Positions 9,714 through 17,357 of a stretch of DNA of 64,000 bases are shown piece by piece (the first letter of the stretch is position 1; the number at the start of each line of letters is the position of its first letter). Source of the DNA: Cohnella terricola (GTDB taxonomy: Bacteria; Bacillota; Bacilli; Paenibacillales; Paenibacillaceae); assembly GCF_007786475.1 (NCBI RefSeq), contig NZ_VNJJ01000005.1, forward strand, positions 310,001 to 374,000. The letters are read 5' to 3'. The notes under the pieces are model-generated. The model searched no databases. It was given only the letters and a program-made list of their open reading frames with translations, and was not told the origin of the DNA. The position numbers were made by a program, and so were the translations under genes.

Positions 9714-9790
9714 GGGCCTTTAGCTCAGTTGGTTAGAGCGGTCGGCTCATAACCGATTGGTCGGGGGTTCGAGTCCCTCAAGGCCCACCA
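9714..9790 (+). tRNA. tRNA-Ile2 (CAT, lysidine type) or tRNA-Met
   Basis: A 77-nt cloverleaf with CCA, acceptor GGGCCTT/AAGGCCC and anticodon CAT. The body (CCTTTAGCTCAGTTGGTTAGAGC) resembles the AUA-reading tRNA-Ile2 of Bacillus more than its elongator tRNA-Met, so Ile2 is preferred. TilS dependence would settle it. Confidence 0.85.
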
Positions 9791-9855
9791 CTTGGAAATC
9801 GGCAAACGGTTGCAACTTACATACTTACATAGCCGAGCTATGAACTTACTCCTAT

Positions 9856-9944
9856 GCCGGGGTGGCGGAATTGGCAGACGCACAGGACTTAAAATCCTGC
9901 GGTAGGTGACTACCGTACCGGTTCGATCCCGGTCCTCGGCACCA
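9856..9944 (+). tRNA. tRNA-Leu (TAA)
   Basis: An 89-nt class II tRNA with long variable arm and encoded CCA; anticodon TAA in the loop CTTAAAA. Its 3' end is the likely integration site of the degenerate element that follows, because an imperfect copy of the T-arm and acceptor recurs at 11905-11935. Confidence 0.93.
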
Positions 9945-10266
9945 TTTGGTTTTTCCCGTTAAATCAACGCTTAGCCTACGGTAACCTAACCGTAAGCCAC
10001 TCGAAATTAACGGTACAAAACGGTTCGCGAAACGATAATCCTGCGGTATAAATGCCGCGATATACGCACGAAAACGCACGCCACAGCCGCGCAATATTAA
10101 CGGTGAGGGGTGTTTTTTATTGTGTCCGGAATAAAACGGAATCTGCCGCGAAGGAGGAATACGGTCGCGGTATCCGGTTACGAAGCATCAAAGCTCTCGG
10201 GGGAGTCCGTAGACTTCGACGTCGCCACAGCGACCTTTCTGCGGAACTGTAAAATCCGTAACTTGA
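9945..10266. other. Gene-poor left end of a decayed element
   Basis: No supportable gene. Short frames on both strands have no ribosome site or recognisable product. It directly abuts the 3' end of tRNA-Leu and precedes the terminase fragment, so it is probably eroded prophage DNA. Confidence 0.5.
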
Positions 10267-10652
10267 CGGGTCCAACCCGACGTATTCCTCCACGAAATTG
10301 TCGATCGCGTGATTCGGTTCCAGCCGGACGGGATCGCAGCGGAGGCGCAAGCGGCGCAGGAATTCTTCGTGTACACAAATTTAAAGAAGCGCTTCGGGCC
10401 GCAGGCTATCCGGCGAATAACCGCGTGAAAGAGATTCATCAGCGGTCGCGGAAAGACTTACGGATCGAAGCACTTCTTCCGGAAATCGAGAACGGTACGA
10501 TTCAGTTCAGTCGGAAGCACGCGCTACTTCTCGAATAGTTCGAATTATACGGATCGAGCGCTCACGACGACTTGCCGGACGCTCTTGAAATGGCAGTAAG
10601 TATTTCGAAGAGGAGACGCAGGGCACTAAGAAATAAACCCTCTTGGATGTAA
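10267..10652 (+). pseudogene. Phage terminase large subunit, C-terminal remnant
   Basis: Reading across frames recovers pieces of a phage terminase (TerL nuclease end). From 10270 one frame gives FLHEIVDRVIRFQPDGIA then AEAQAAQEFF. After a frameshift near 10380 the next frame gives RIEALLPEIENGTIQFSRKH. An in-frame TAG at 10536-10538 stands where a Gln codon is expected, and the frame continues FELYGSSAHDDLPDALEMAV to a stop at 10650-10652. The HDDLPDALEMAV ending is typical of this family. One frameshift and one nonsense codon make it non-functional. It marks an old prophage at tRNA-Leu. Confidence 0.75.
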
Positions 10653-10655
10653 CAC

Positions 10656-10982
10656 TTACTTCAAGGCCGCCTCTTCTAGCTTCGCAAGAAAGATTGATTG
10701 GATAATTTCTTGGTAACTGTTTCCTAGTTTTTTGGAGACTACTGCTCTGATCTCCTCAAACGGTATGCTAACTTCGATGTCGGTTATTGTAATTGTCCAA
10801 ACAGGGTTATCTGAACCTTCATCTGATATCTTATAGCTCGAGGGGAAATTGGAGGATTGGAGCTCCTTATAAATATTCGAAATAACTTGGTGAAAGGCGT
10901 CTTTTTGAACTAATCTATCAGAATCTTTCTGCGCCTTTGTCCTTAGAATAGTCGATACTCTTGTGGTTAAAAAATTGCTCAT
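10656..10982 (-). CDS. Hypothetical protein, 108 aa
   Basis: Unrecognised soluble protein starting MSNFLTTRVSTILRTKAQKD, after a weak GGATGGTGG. It is AT-rich compared with the genome around it and lies between the terminase remnant and another unknown minus-strand gene. No membrane segment. It could be a cargo gene of the decayed element. Confidence 0.55.
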   Translation of the reverse strand: MSNFLTTRVSTILRTKAQKDSDRLVQKDAFHQVISNIYKELQSSNFPSSYKISDEGSDNPVWTITITDIEVSIPFEEIRAVVSKKLGNSYQEIIQSIFLAKLEEAALK

Positions 10983-11058
10983 AAAGACCACCATCCTATC
11001 AAGTTTAACCATATTGTACTACTAGAATACTTTAGTTCCAAGGGAAGGAGGATGTACT

Positions 11059-11142
11059 ATGCCGAAACTTTTCGCAACTGGCGCACAATACCCGCCGCCC
11101 GCCGATATCCCCCGTCTAGCGAAATTGATTCGACAAAATTAG
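11059..11142 (+). pseudogene. 27-codon frame with strong RBS, possible portal-protein stub
   Basis: AAGGAGGATGTACT precedes an ATG frame reading MPKLFATGAQYPPPADIPRL to a TAG after 27 codons. Such a strong ribosome site before so short a frame suggests the start of a once longer gene. The start loosely recalls phage portal proteins, which follow terminase in many phages. This is inference from position and a few residues only. Confidence 0.3.
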
Positions 11143-11178
11143 ACTCCTACCGCGTATCGCGCGTTGAGATTAGCGGAT

Positions 11179-11832
11179 TCATTTTTCGCCAGCTAGTTTG
11201 AACGTACCGGAGGTTGTGTCTCCAATTTCATAGTTTTTAATCGTTACATAAACGTTGTTATCGTCCCACTTTGGAAGATAAGATTCGCTGGGACCGTATA
11301 GTTCCTTCACCGCCGCTATTAACGTCTGGCTTTTGGCGCGTAATTCGCGGTCAGACAGATTGAAGGTACCGCGGCCCACATAGAGTGCTTTCATTGACGG
11401 CTGCATACCTATGTCAATATTGACGAGCAGCTTTTCATTGTCTTCTGAAATGAGGTGCAGCTTTTCAACAGTAAAGTCGTCCGTAACAACTCCGCCTTCG
11501 ATGAGATGTTGCATCGCCATCAAGTTTAGGGTGGTTGTATGATTTTTCGCCAGGTTCTTAATAGCGGAAATCTCCGAAATTTGTTTGTCATACTTCGAAA
11601 TCTTAGCGCTCAGTCCCTCGATTTTCTTCGCCTGTTCCGCGATTAGCGCCCCTTGTGCGTCATTCGTTTCCGCAAGTTCGTTGCTTTTTACGTACAAAAT
11701 GGCAGCGGCTCCGCAAGAGGTGATCGCCAAGATTAGCGCGACGATAACCAGTATTCGAATGGCGAGCGTTTTTGGTTCCGGTTTAATAGCAGGCTGCGCA
11801 ACCGCCACCGCCCCCTCTAACTGTTCATTCAC
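11179..11832 (-). CDS. Membrane-anchored coiled-coil protein, unknown function
   Basis: A 217-residue protein from GTG at 11832, eight bases after GGAGG; the frame is open five codons further upstream but has no better start. One TM helix lies near residues 22-47, followed by a short coiled coil (ALIAEQAKKIEGLSAKISKY). A mixed extracytoplasmic domain ends GDTTSGTFKLAGEK. No family recognised. It lies within the tRNA-Leu-bounded remnant. Confidence 0.6.
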   Translation of the reverse strand: MNEQLEGAVAVAQPAIKPEPKTLAIRILVIVALILAITSCGAAAILYVKSNELAETNDAQGALIAEQAKKIEGLSAKISKYDKQISEISAIKNLAKNHTTTLNLMAMQHLIEGGVVTDDFTVEKLHLISEDNEKLLVNIDIGMQPSMKALYVGRGTFNLSDRELRAKSQTLIAAVKELYGPSESYLPKWDDNNVYVTIKNYEIGDTTSGTFKLAGEK

Positions 11833-11904
11833 CGATAAGACCTCCAACTCGATTTAAGTACAAAAACCATTAATTCGACACGTTCCGCCTAAATCCTTCC
11901 ACTG

Positions 11905-11935
11905 ATTCGATCCCGGTCCCTGGCACCCTTGGTTT
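11905..11935 (+). repeat. Imperfect copy of tRNA-Leu 3' end (putative att remnant)
   Basis: ATTCGATCCCGGTCC then CTGGCACC and TTGGTTT closely follow the T-arm and acceptor end of tRNA-Leu plus downstream bases at 9921-9953, with about six differences in 31 positions. It carries no cloverleaf of its own. The pair bounds about 2 kb holding the terminase remnant, as expected for attL/attR of an old integration. Confidence 0.6.
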
Positions 11936-12070
11936 GTGGTGTTTTTATTACGTTCGGTAATCAGTCATGCTTGTATGAATCTATTGATAGGAGATCAATA
12001 TTGTGCAATAATTACCCATATATTAACACGAAATATCGCGAAGTTTGTCTAAGACGGAGGTTTGTATAAA

Positions 12071-12553
12071 ATGAGAAAAATGATTTTTCCTTTCATCATT
12101 GCGTTCGTATTTCTAACAGCTTGTGGTGTTGATCCTGTAAAGGATGACCTTCTGAATTATCTTAATCATAATCTTCAACCACTAGGAGACGAAGAAACCC
12201 GGCTAACTAAAGCATATAGTGATGTAACAGGTGAAAACTATTCGAGTGATGAAGAAACGTATGAAGCATTCGTTAATGATATAGTTCCGGGATATCAAAA
12301 ATTTGTTTTCAAACTCGAAGAGATAAGGCCTGAAACACAAGAAGTTCGGGACCTGCATGAGATTTATATTTTGGGTGCGAATACTCAACTTAGTGCCATG
12401 ACTCAGATGCAATTAGCGTTTGAGAATGATGACGCGAACTTGATTCCAGCGGCAAACGATAAACTCGCAGAGGGCAGGAAATACATAAGAGATTTTCAAA
12501 ATAGGCTTGACGAAGTGGCAAAAAAGCATAATGTCAAGATTACGAAAAAATAA
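12071..12553 (+). CDS. Putative lipoprotein, 160 aa
   Basis: Signal peptide MRKMIFPFIIAFVFLTAC with lipobox LTAC. The mature part is acidic and largely helical (LGDEETRLTKAYSDVTGE near residue 40), and the C-terminus is basic (KKHNVKITKK). ATG at 12071 is chosen over a TTG nine bases earlier because GGAGG ends ten bases before it. AT-rich like its neighbours. No family recognised; the next gene, also a lipoprotein, follows after 29 bases. Confidence 0.75.
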   Translation: MRKMIFPFIIAFVFLTACGVDPVKDDLLNYLNHNLQPLGDEETRLTKAYSDVTGENYSSDEETYEAFVNDIVPGYQKFVFKLEEIRPETQEVRDLHEIYILGANTQLSAMTQMQLAFENDDANLIPAANDKLAEGRKYIRDFQNRLDEVAKKHNVKITKK

Positions 12554-12582
12554 AGATTATTACTAGAATAAGAGGTGCCTAA

Positions 12583-13068
12583 ATGAAAAAGTGGTTGTTT
12601 ATTTCTTTGACGGTATGCTTGCTATTGACCGGTTGCGGGGCAGGGGCAGGTGTAAGGGTAGATGCAAGTGCAGATGTAAGTGCGGATGTAAGTGCGGATG
12701 TAAGTGCGGATGTAAGTGTAGATGCGGAGGAAGGAAACGTTGTTGCGGAAATTATATTCGGCGATTGGTCCGATACCCCTGAAAGTTTGGTAGAAAACGA
12801 ACGGAGTACCTTTAAAAGCGACGAGAATATCACGCTTGCTTTTGAAACATCGGAAAAGTTCGGTACAAGGTCGCTTGGACTACATTTATATAAGGTTTCA
12901 AATCATGAATTGCTTGACAGCTGGGACACGGATGTCGATCCCGACTGGACATCGCTGATGCACGAATTTCAAACGCCAAGTGTCGATGAGCTAGAGCCGG
13001 GAGAGTATGAGATTGCGATCTTTAAGGACAATACTCGTATTGGGGAAGGGACATTTAGAATCAAATAA
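12583..13068 (+). CDS. Putative lipoprotein with Ala-Asp-Val-Ser repeats
   Basis: A 161-residue protein with signal peptide and lipobox LTGC near residue 18. Next comes a tract of repeated ADVS units near residues 28-46, probably a flexible spacer from the membrane. The C-terminal domain of about 110 residues (ENITLAFETSEKFGTRSL onward, ending GEGTFRIK) looks like a beta-sandwich. No family recognised. Good AGAGGTG site 5 bases before the ATG. Probably co-transcribed with the preceding lipoprotein and closed by a terminator. Confidence 0.75.
   Translation: MKKWLFISLTVCLLLTGCGAGAGVRVDASADVSADVSADVSADVSVDAEEGNVVAEIIFGDWSDTPESLVENERSTFKSDENITLAFETSEKFGTRSLGLHLYKVSNHELLDSWDTDVDPDWTSLMHEFQTPSVDELEPGEYEIAIFKDNTRIGEGTFRIK
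12661..12726 (+). repeat. 12-bp in-frame tandem repeat
   Basis: Three nearly identical copies of GCGGATGTAAGT, flanked by diverged copies, encode the ADVS units. The length is a multiple of three, so copy-number changes keep the frame. Confidence 0.85.
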
Positions 13069-13073
13069 ACCAG

Positions 13074-13122
13074 CCTTCTTCGGAACGTCTGACGAATTCA
13101 GATACCCGAAGGAGGTTTTTTT
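13074..13122 (+). terminator. Terminator of lipoprotein pair
   Basis: CCTTCTTCGG pairs with CCGAAGGAGG across a loop of about 22 bases, followed by seven T residues. Confidence 0.8.
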
Positions 13123-13215
13123 GTTGCATATAGTTGGGTTCGTTTATTTCTTATTGTTATAATATCAGTTATATATAGTGAGGCGATTAGAAACCAAGAA
13201 ATCGGGGATGGATAT

Positions 13216-13917
13216 ATGTATACGAGCGCAATTGCTGAACTAAAAAATGATTGGGGGCTGCTGCTGCGGGAAGAGCGAGAGAAGCCTTACTATAAAGAGC
13301 TGATGGAACGAGTAGATGACCAGTATCGCAAGAACGCTGTATATCCGCCCAGGGAGGCGATCTACAGTGCACTTGAGCTTACGCCTTATGAGAAGGTCAA
13401 AGTCGTCATTCTTGGCCAAGATCCGTATCACGGATCGGGGCAGGCGCATGGCTTGAGCTTCTCGGTATTGCACGGAGTGAAATTGCCGCCATCGCTGAAA
13501 AATATATACAAGGAGCTTCAGGAGGATATCGGTTGCCCGGTTCCTGCACATGGCTTCTTGGAGCATTGGGCGAGACAAGGCGTGTTGCTCCTGAACAGCG
13601 TGCTCACTGTTAGGGAAGGAATGCCGAACTCGCATCGGAAGCTAGGATGGGAGACTTTCACGGACTCAGTGATCAGCTTACTGAATGAGAGGCAGCAACC
13701 GATTGCTTTCGTGTTATGGGGTAAGCATGCGCAGGATAAAGGCCGCCGGATCGATCAATCGAGACATTTCGTATTGAATTCCGTGCATCCGAGTCCGCTA
13801 TCCGCATATGGAGGATTCTGGGGGAGCAAGCCGTTTTCCCAGTGCAACGTTTTTCTTAGAAGCAACGGGATGGAAGAGATCGACTGGCGTATTCCGGATA
13901 TCGAAAAGGATGTTTAA
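13216..13917 (+). CDS. ung: Uracil-DNA glycosylase (family 1)
   Basis: Removes uracil from DNA in base excision repair, in the cytoplasm. Length 233 residues, as usual. The water-activating motif GQDPYHG sits near residue 68, the uracil-binding region includes GVLLLNSVLTVREG near 121, and the minor-groove loop HPSPLS lies near 194. ATG at 13216. Convergent with the SLH gene across a shared terminator. GC content is closer to the core genome than that of the flanking lipoproteins. Confidence 0.96.
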   Translation: MYTSAIAELKNDWGLLLREEREKPYYKELMERVDDQYRKNAVYPPREAIYSALELTPYEKVKVVILGQDPYHGSGQAHGLSFSVLHGVKLPPSLKNIYKELQEDIGCPVPAHGFLEHWARQGVLLLNSVLTVREGMPNSHRKLGWETFTDSVISLLNERQQPIAFVLWGKHAQDKGRRIDQSRHFVLNSVHPSPLSAYGGFWGSKPFSQCNVFLRSNGMEEIDWRIPDIEKDV

Positions 13918-13960
13918 TGACAAAGGAAGGATCGGGCTGCCCGATCCTTCCTTTGTCATC
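13918..13960. terminator. Bidirectional terminator between ung and SLH gene
   Basis: A near-perfect palindrome ATGACAAAGGAAGGATCGGG / CCCGATCCTTCCTTTGTCAT serves both convergent genes. Confidence 0.85.
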
Positions 13961-13968
13961 ATATAAGC

Positions 13969-14829
13969 TTATCGCGACGCGGCTTCCTCTAGCACGACTT
14001 TGTAGTTAGAAGCGATGTAGGTCGATACCGACACGTTCTTGAGCACTTGTAGGTACATTCCGTCCGGATCGGGCAGGACGATTCGGTACTGGATAATGGC
14101 TTCGTCTTTCTCGAAGCGAATGCCGGAAATCTCGAAGCCGTATCCGGAATGCGGAACGGTAGCCGAGAGGGTGACCTTGGACACGTTGTCCGTCTCTTTG
14201 TCGACCGTGAAGCTGACATCTCCGACGAGCGAGTTTTCCGGTTCTGCGGGTTTGTTGTTTTGCAGGAATTTGACGGTTTTCGCGATCATGATAGCGGCTT
14301 CCGGCTTCGTTACGTTGTTTTTCGGGTGGAATTTTTGTTTGCTGTCCAACGTAACGATCTTCGCGATCAGCAGCTTTTGGATACTGTCCATGTAACCTTT
14401 CGAGATCTGATCGGCGTCGGAGACATTTTGGTAAATCTGGATCCATGAATAGGAGCCTTTGTGGCTAAGCGCGCCGTATAGCCATTTGGCGAATTGTTCG
14501 CGCGTAACCGTTGCCGCGGGATTAATGTCTTTGGGAACGTCCAAGCCGTTATATTGGGCGATAATGAAATCTTTCGCATACGGGGCGTCATCTTTTACTT
14601 TCTTAAAATAGTCGCTGGCTTTAGGCTCTTTGAAAAAACGGATACCGTCGATGTTTAATTCGAGTCCCTTTACGATCATAGATACGGCTGTTGCGACATT
14701 GATAGGTTTGTTGGACTTGGAGTCGCTGTTCTGCCCGTTATGGGCGAAAGCGGAACCGCCAAGACTCAGGCAGGCGACGGCGATCATCAGAAGCAATAGA
14801 AGTGGTCTTTTTAGTGCGTAGTTCATCAT
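13969..14829 (-). CDS. Secreted S-layer-homology (SLH) domain protein
   Basis: A 286-residue protein with signal peptide (about 1-32, cleavage after SAFA). Two to three SLH-like segments follow: NVATAVSMIVKGLEL near 45, INPAATVTREQFAKWLYGAL near 100, and FHPKNNVTKPEAAIMIAKTV near 160. A C-terminal domain of about 100 residues resembles a beta-sandwich. SLH segments bind pyruvylated secondary wall polymer, so it should sit on the cell wall. Start at 14829 (or ATG 14826) behind GGAGG. The frame is open upstream, but those codons lack a ribosome site. Confidence 0.85.
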   Translation of the reverse strand: MMNYALKRPLLLLLMIAVACLSLGGSAFAHNGQNSDSKSNKPINVATAVSMIVKGLELNIDGIRFFKEPKASDYFKKVKDDAPYAKDFIIAQYNGLDVPKDINPAATVTREQFAKWLYGALSHKGSYSWIQIYQNVSDADQISKGYMDSIQKLLIAKIVTLDSKQKFHPKNNVTKPEAAIMIAKTVKFLQNNKPAEPENSLVGDVSFTVDKETDNVSKVTLSATVPHSGYGFEISGIRFEKDEAIIQYRIVLPDPDGMYLQVLKNVSVSTYIASNYKVVLEEAASR

Positions 14830-14927
14830 GGATTCCTCCGATTCCAGTTTATTCTTTCTCTGTTTCCTCCAACTAGACGCGAACGGATTGCAAAAGGTTG
14901 CGCAAGCGGAAAAAAACAATCGAAATG

Positions 14928-14960
14928 AAAATCCCCGCTAAGCACGTTCGCTTAACGGGG
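14928..14960 (-). terminator. Terminator of His-rich protein gene
   Basis: Stem CCCCGTTAAGC / GCTTAGCGGGG on the minus strand, followed by ATTTT. Confidence 0.7.
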
Positions 14961-14988
14961 GTTCGGGAAGTTTCTTCTCCTTAATCGG

Positions 14989-15204
14989 TCATCTATTACG
15001 AGTCGAATTTTCAAATTTGTTGCCGTTATAACTTTGCACATCTTGATTATAGATCATCCCATCTATTCTTTGTCCCTGCCAGCCGCTTCCATACATACCA
15101 GACGAATGATGGTGCGGAAAATGATGAATGTGATGGACGTGAATGACGTAGTGAGGTTCATGATGGTGGTGGTGATACATCCCATATTGGGGGTCCATTG
15201 CCAA
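14989..15204 (-). CDS. His-rich small protein, possibly spore coat
   Basis: A 71-residue protein from TTG at 15204, nine bases after AGGAGG; the ATG six bases in is too far from it. It contains MYHHHHHEPHYVIHVHHIHH, about a third His, then a Gly/Tyr/Asn-rich tail. Such His-rich short proteins occur in Bacillales spore coats and also bind metals; the role here is inferred. It clusters with two tiny YjcZ-like proteins. Confidence 0.65.
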   Translation of the reverse strand: MAMDPQYGMYHHHHHEPHYVIHVHHIHHFPHHHSSGMYGSGWQGQRIDGMIYNQDVQSYNGNKFENSTRNR

Positions 15205-15323
15205 AGGTTGATTCCTCCTTAGTTTTGATGATACCAACCTATTCGCATGGATAAAATCATGAAGCTTGCCCAATGAAGTTGGGCCTCAAAATAGGCTTTA
15301 CTCCTGGAGATATGATCACTTTT

Positions 15324-15437
15324 CTAATGGCGAAGGATACGTTTACGAATTGACCCGGAAATAGCTGCGCCAATAAGTATAAAGACCATGAGGATAAAAA
15401 TAACAAGAACGATTAATCCGGCAATTGAAAAGCCCAT
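15324..15437 (-). CDS. Tiny membrane protein, YjcZ-like
   Basis: A 37-residue protein: MGFSIAGLIVLVIFILMVFI then a basic end RKRILRH. It has a single hydrophobic helix and a good GGCGGTGA site eight bases before the start. Like the next gene it resembles small hydrophobic sporulation proteins. It was found by reading the minus strand, being too short for routine gene calling. Confidence 0.6.
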   Translation of the reverse strand: MGFSIAGLIVLVIFILMVFILIGAAISGSIRKRILRH

Positions 15438-15456
15438 TTATTCACCGCCTTTAATC

Positions 15457-15484
15457 AAAAACCCCGCTAGGCAAGTTAGCGGGG
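15457..15484 (-). terminator. Terminator between two tiny genes
   Basis: Stem CCCCGCTA / TAGCGGGG with TTTTT on the minus strand, ending the 15542-15664 transcript. Confidence 0.75.
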
Positions 15485-15541
15485 TTTATCCATATTCGCC
15501 ATCACATCATACAGGAAGAAATTGAAGTAGGGATATACTTC

Positions 15542-15664
15542 TTAGAAGAAACCGGCTCGCAAGATGATGACCAACAGAATGAAGAGCACAAGCACAAACG
15601 CAGCCGCTTGCATTCCGCCGCCGTAACCACCACAACTTCCACCTACTCCTCCAACATAGCCCAT
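15542..15664 (-). CDS. YjcZ/SscA-type small sporulation protein
   Basis: A 40-residue protein MGYVGGVGGSCGGYGGGMQA followed by a hydrophobic helix FVLVLFILLVIIL and the end RAGFF. A Gly-rich start, one TM helix and a short basic or aromatic end are typical of the YjcZ group, some members of which (SscA) assemble into spores. Ribosome site GGGTGGTG upstream. Confidence 0.75.
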   Translation of the reverse strand: MGYVGGVGGSCGGYGGGMQAAAFVLVLFILLVIILRAGFF

Positions 15665-16173
15665 TTTTTTCACCACCCGTTTCGTGTTTGTGATTCGGTG
15701 TTACAGGGTTATTTTATGTTGGGATATGTATACGGTAAGTGCGTTAGCACAGATTGTTGTTAATCCGCGATTGTCATAGTACAAACAAAAAAAGAATCCT
15801 TGATTTCTCAAGAGTTCCCAGACAGTCGAGCAACTCGCTTCTTCGCAACTGGGACTCTTACAATTCCCGGAATGAAAATCGTCAAAGGCGTTACCGGCAC
15901 AATAAGAGCTCTTGCATGCCTTGGAATAGCTAGTGGCGAGGCTGCAGTCGGTATCGCTACTGCCGCACGTTCGACTGGAATGTTTACATCGGCTCTCGGA
16001 TTTTTTCTAATTTGCCAATACGGCAAATATAAGTTCTTAGAAGGTCATAAATTCCTATTTTCGAGAATGTTGACTGAAGTGATGAGTAATATTTGTTTTC
16101 GAAAGTAATTTCTAGAGTTTTTTGGTTAATACATATTACAAATGGCTTTCCAAATAATACGAGGTGGTTTATT
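15665..16173. other. 509-bp stretch without a supportable gene
   Basis: A-rich DNA. Overlapping open frames exist on both strands (15800-16108 plus, 15808-16026 minus), but neither has a ribosome site or a recognisable product. A short hairpin with T-run at about 15786-15815 on the minus strand could be a terminator for the minus frame. Confidence 0.4.
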
Positions 16174-16425
16174 ATGGAAAGAAAGTCCAAAGAGTCAAAG
16201 CGCGATTATGCAACCGAAAGGATGAACGAAATGTCAAAACTTCTTGAATCGTTTCGGGGGGCTTCTAATGCATTGGTAAATACTAGAAAAGCATCGACTG
16301 CATACAAAGAGGCTTTATCAAGTAGTAGAAATGCACTACCTCGTACGAGTTTTACTCCTAAAGAAAAGTCAGCTTATGAAAGAAACTCGGATGATAAGGT
16401 TCAATCAAAAAAGTTTCTTGATTAG
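16174..16425 (+). CDS. Small charged protein upstream of SDH-type protease
   Basis: An 83-residue soluble protein starting MERKSKESKRDYATERMNEM, very rich in Lys, Arg, Ser and Asn, probably helical and partly disordered. GAGGTGG precedes the ATG. Only 12 bases separate it from the next gene, so the two form an operon. AT-rich. It may be a partner or substrate of the protease, but the sequence alone does not show this. Confidence 0.7.
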   Translation: MERKSKESKRDYATERMNEMSKLLESFRGASNALVNTRKASTAYKEALSSSRNALPRTSFTPKEKSAYERNSDDKVQSKKFLD

Positions 16426-16437
16426 GGGGATTTTGGT

Positions 16438-17307
16438 TTGTTGGAACACCGCTCAAAGTTGATAAATGAAATCGAAAAACGAAGAGACTCAACAGTTTTA
16501 ATATACGTGCACGATACAAGCTTAAAGTATGCACATGTCCCCATGATTTATAACGCACTCAGGAAAAAGGGTGTAGTTAAAAATCTTGATATTTTTCTTA
16601 GCAGTGGAGGTGGAGATCCTGATGCTGCTTATAAAATAGTTAGGATGTGCCGAGAGCACTGCTCTGGAAAGTTGTCGGTCATTGTCCCGTTTATGGCAAA
16701 AAGCGCTGCAACATTATTAGCAATCGGAACTGATGAAGTAGTAATGGGTCCTCCGTCAGAACTTGGTCCAATTGATCCGCAAATAAAAGATAAGGCAAGC
16801 GAAACCTTTGGTGCTACACAATCAATTCGAGATTGTATTGATTTTTTGGAGAAAAGATTTAGCGATTCGAAAATGCCAAACAGAACTTCTTACGTTCTCA
16901 TGCCTATATTAGACAAGTTAAACCCTTTTATGATAGGGAAGTATGAAAGAGCCGTCAAAATGTCTAAACAATATGCAGAAATATTGTTGAAGAATGGCAT
17001 GCTTCAAGGAAGAGATAAATCAATAATTGATTCAGTTGTTGGGAAACTTAGTGAGTCTTACTATTCTCATGGATATGCTATAGATTCTCGCGAGGCAAAG
17101 GATGATCTCCATTTAAATGTTGTAAATGCAGATGAGGAGCTTTGGGAGTATATCTGGAACTTATTCTTGACATATCATTATGAGATGGAACAATCCGATG
17201 AATATCTCTCATTTATTGAAACAAAGGACACAATAGAAGAATCACTTTATGGTTTCGACGAAGATGATGTTGATGAACAAGCCGATGAAACTGAAGAAAC
17301 AGCATAA
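16438..17307 (+). CDS. ClpP/crotonase-fold serine protease, SDH_protease-like
   Basis: A 289-residue protein resembling the serine dehydrogenase proteinase family (SppA/ClpP fold). Key segments are LDIFLSSGGGDPDAAYKIVR near residue 51, PFMAKSAATLLAIGTDEVVM near 81 with the probable nucleophile Ser in AKSAAT, and PPSELGPIDPQ near 102. A helical part follows, then a very acidic tail (DEDDVDEQADETEETA). There is no signal peptide, so it should be cytosolic, perhaps membrane-associated. It starts at TTG 16438, seven bases after AGGGGGA; TTG 16441 is possible. The gene ends in a strong terminator behind which the group II intron is inserted. Confidence 0.8.
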   Translation: MLEHRSKLINEIEKRRDSTVLIYVHDTSLKYAHVPMIYNALRKKGVVKNLDIFLSSGGGDPDAAYKIVRMCREHCSGKLSVIVPFMAKSAATLLAIGTDEVVMGPPSELGPIDPQIKDKASETFGATQSIRDCIDFLEKRFSDSKMPNRTSYVLMPILDKLNPFMIGKYERAVKMSKQYAEILLKNGMLQGRDKSIIDSVVGKLSESYYSHGYAIDSREAKDDLHLNVVNADEELWEYIWNLFLTYHYEMEQSDEYLSFIETKDTIEESLYGFDEDDVDEQADETEETA

Positions 17308-17316
17308 CACAACGGC

Positions 17317-17356
17317 GAAGAAAGCAGGGGGTTAAAACCCAACTGCTTTCTTTTTT
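17317..17356 (+). terminator. Terminator of protease operon and intron target
   Basis: GAAGAAAGCAGGGGGTT pairs with AACCCAACTGCTTTCTT, then TTTTT. The intron boundary lies one base after this T-run, which is the known target preference of group IIC introns. Confidence 0.88.
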
Positions 17357-17357
17357 A

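Noticed and set aside
9852-10094. 80-aa minus frame across tRNA-Leu
   Set aside because: Antisense to the tRNA; a well-known spurious translation.
10110-10538. 142-aa plus frame as an intact gene
   Set aside because: Only its last third matches terminase; the earlier part is in the wrong frame and the end is a nonsense codon inside the conserved region.
15800-16108. 102-aa plus frame and 72-aa minus frame
   Set aside because: Overlapping frames, neither with a ribosome site or recognisable product. A small hairpin on the minus strand is not enough to call a gene.
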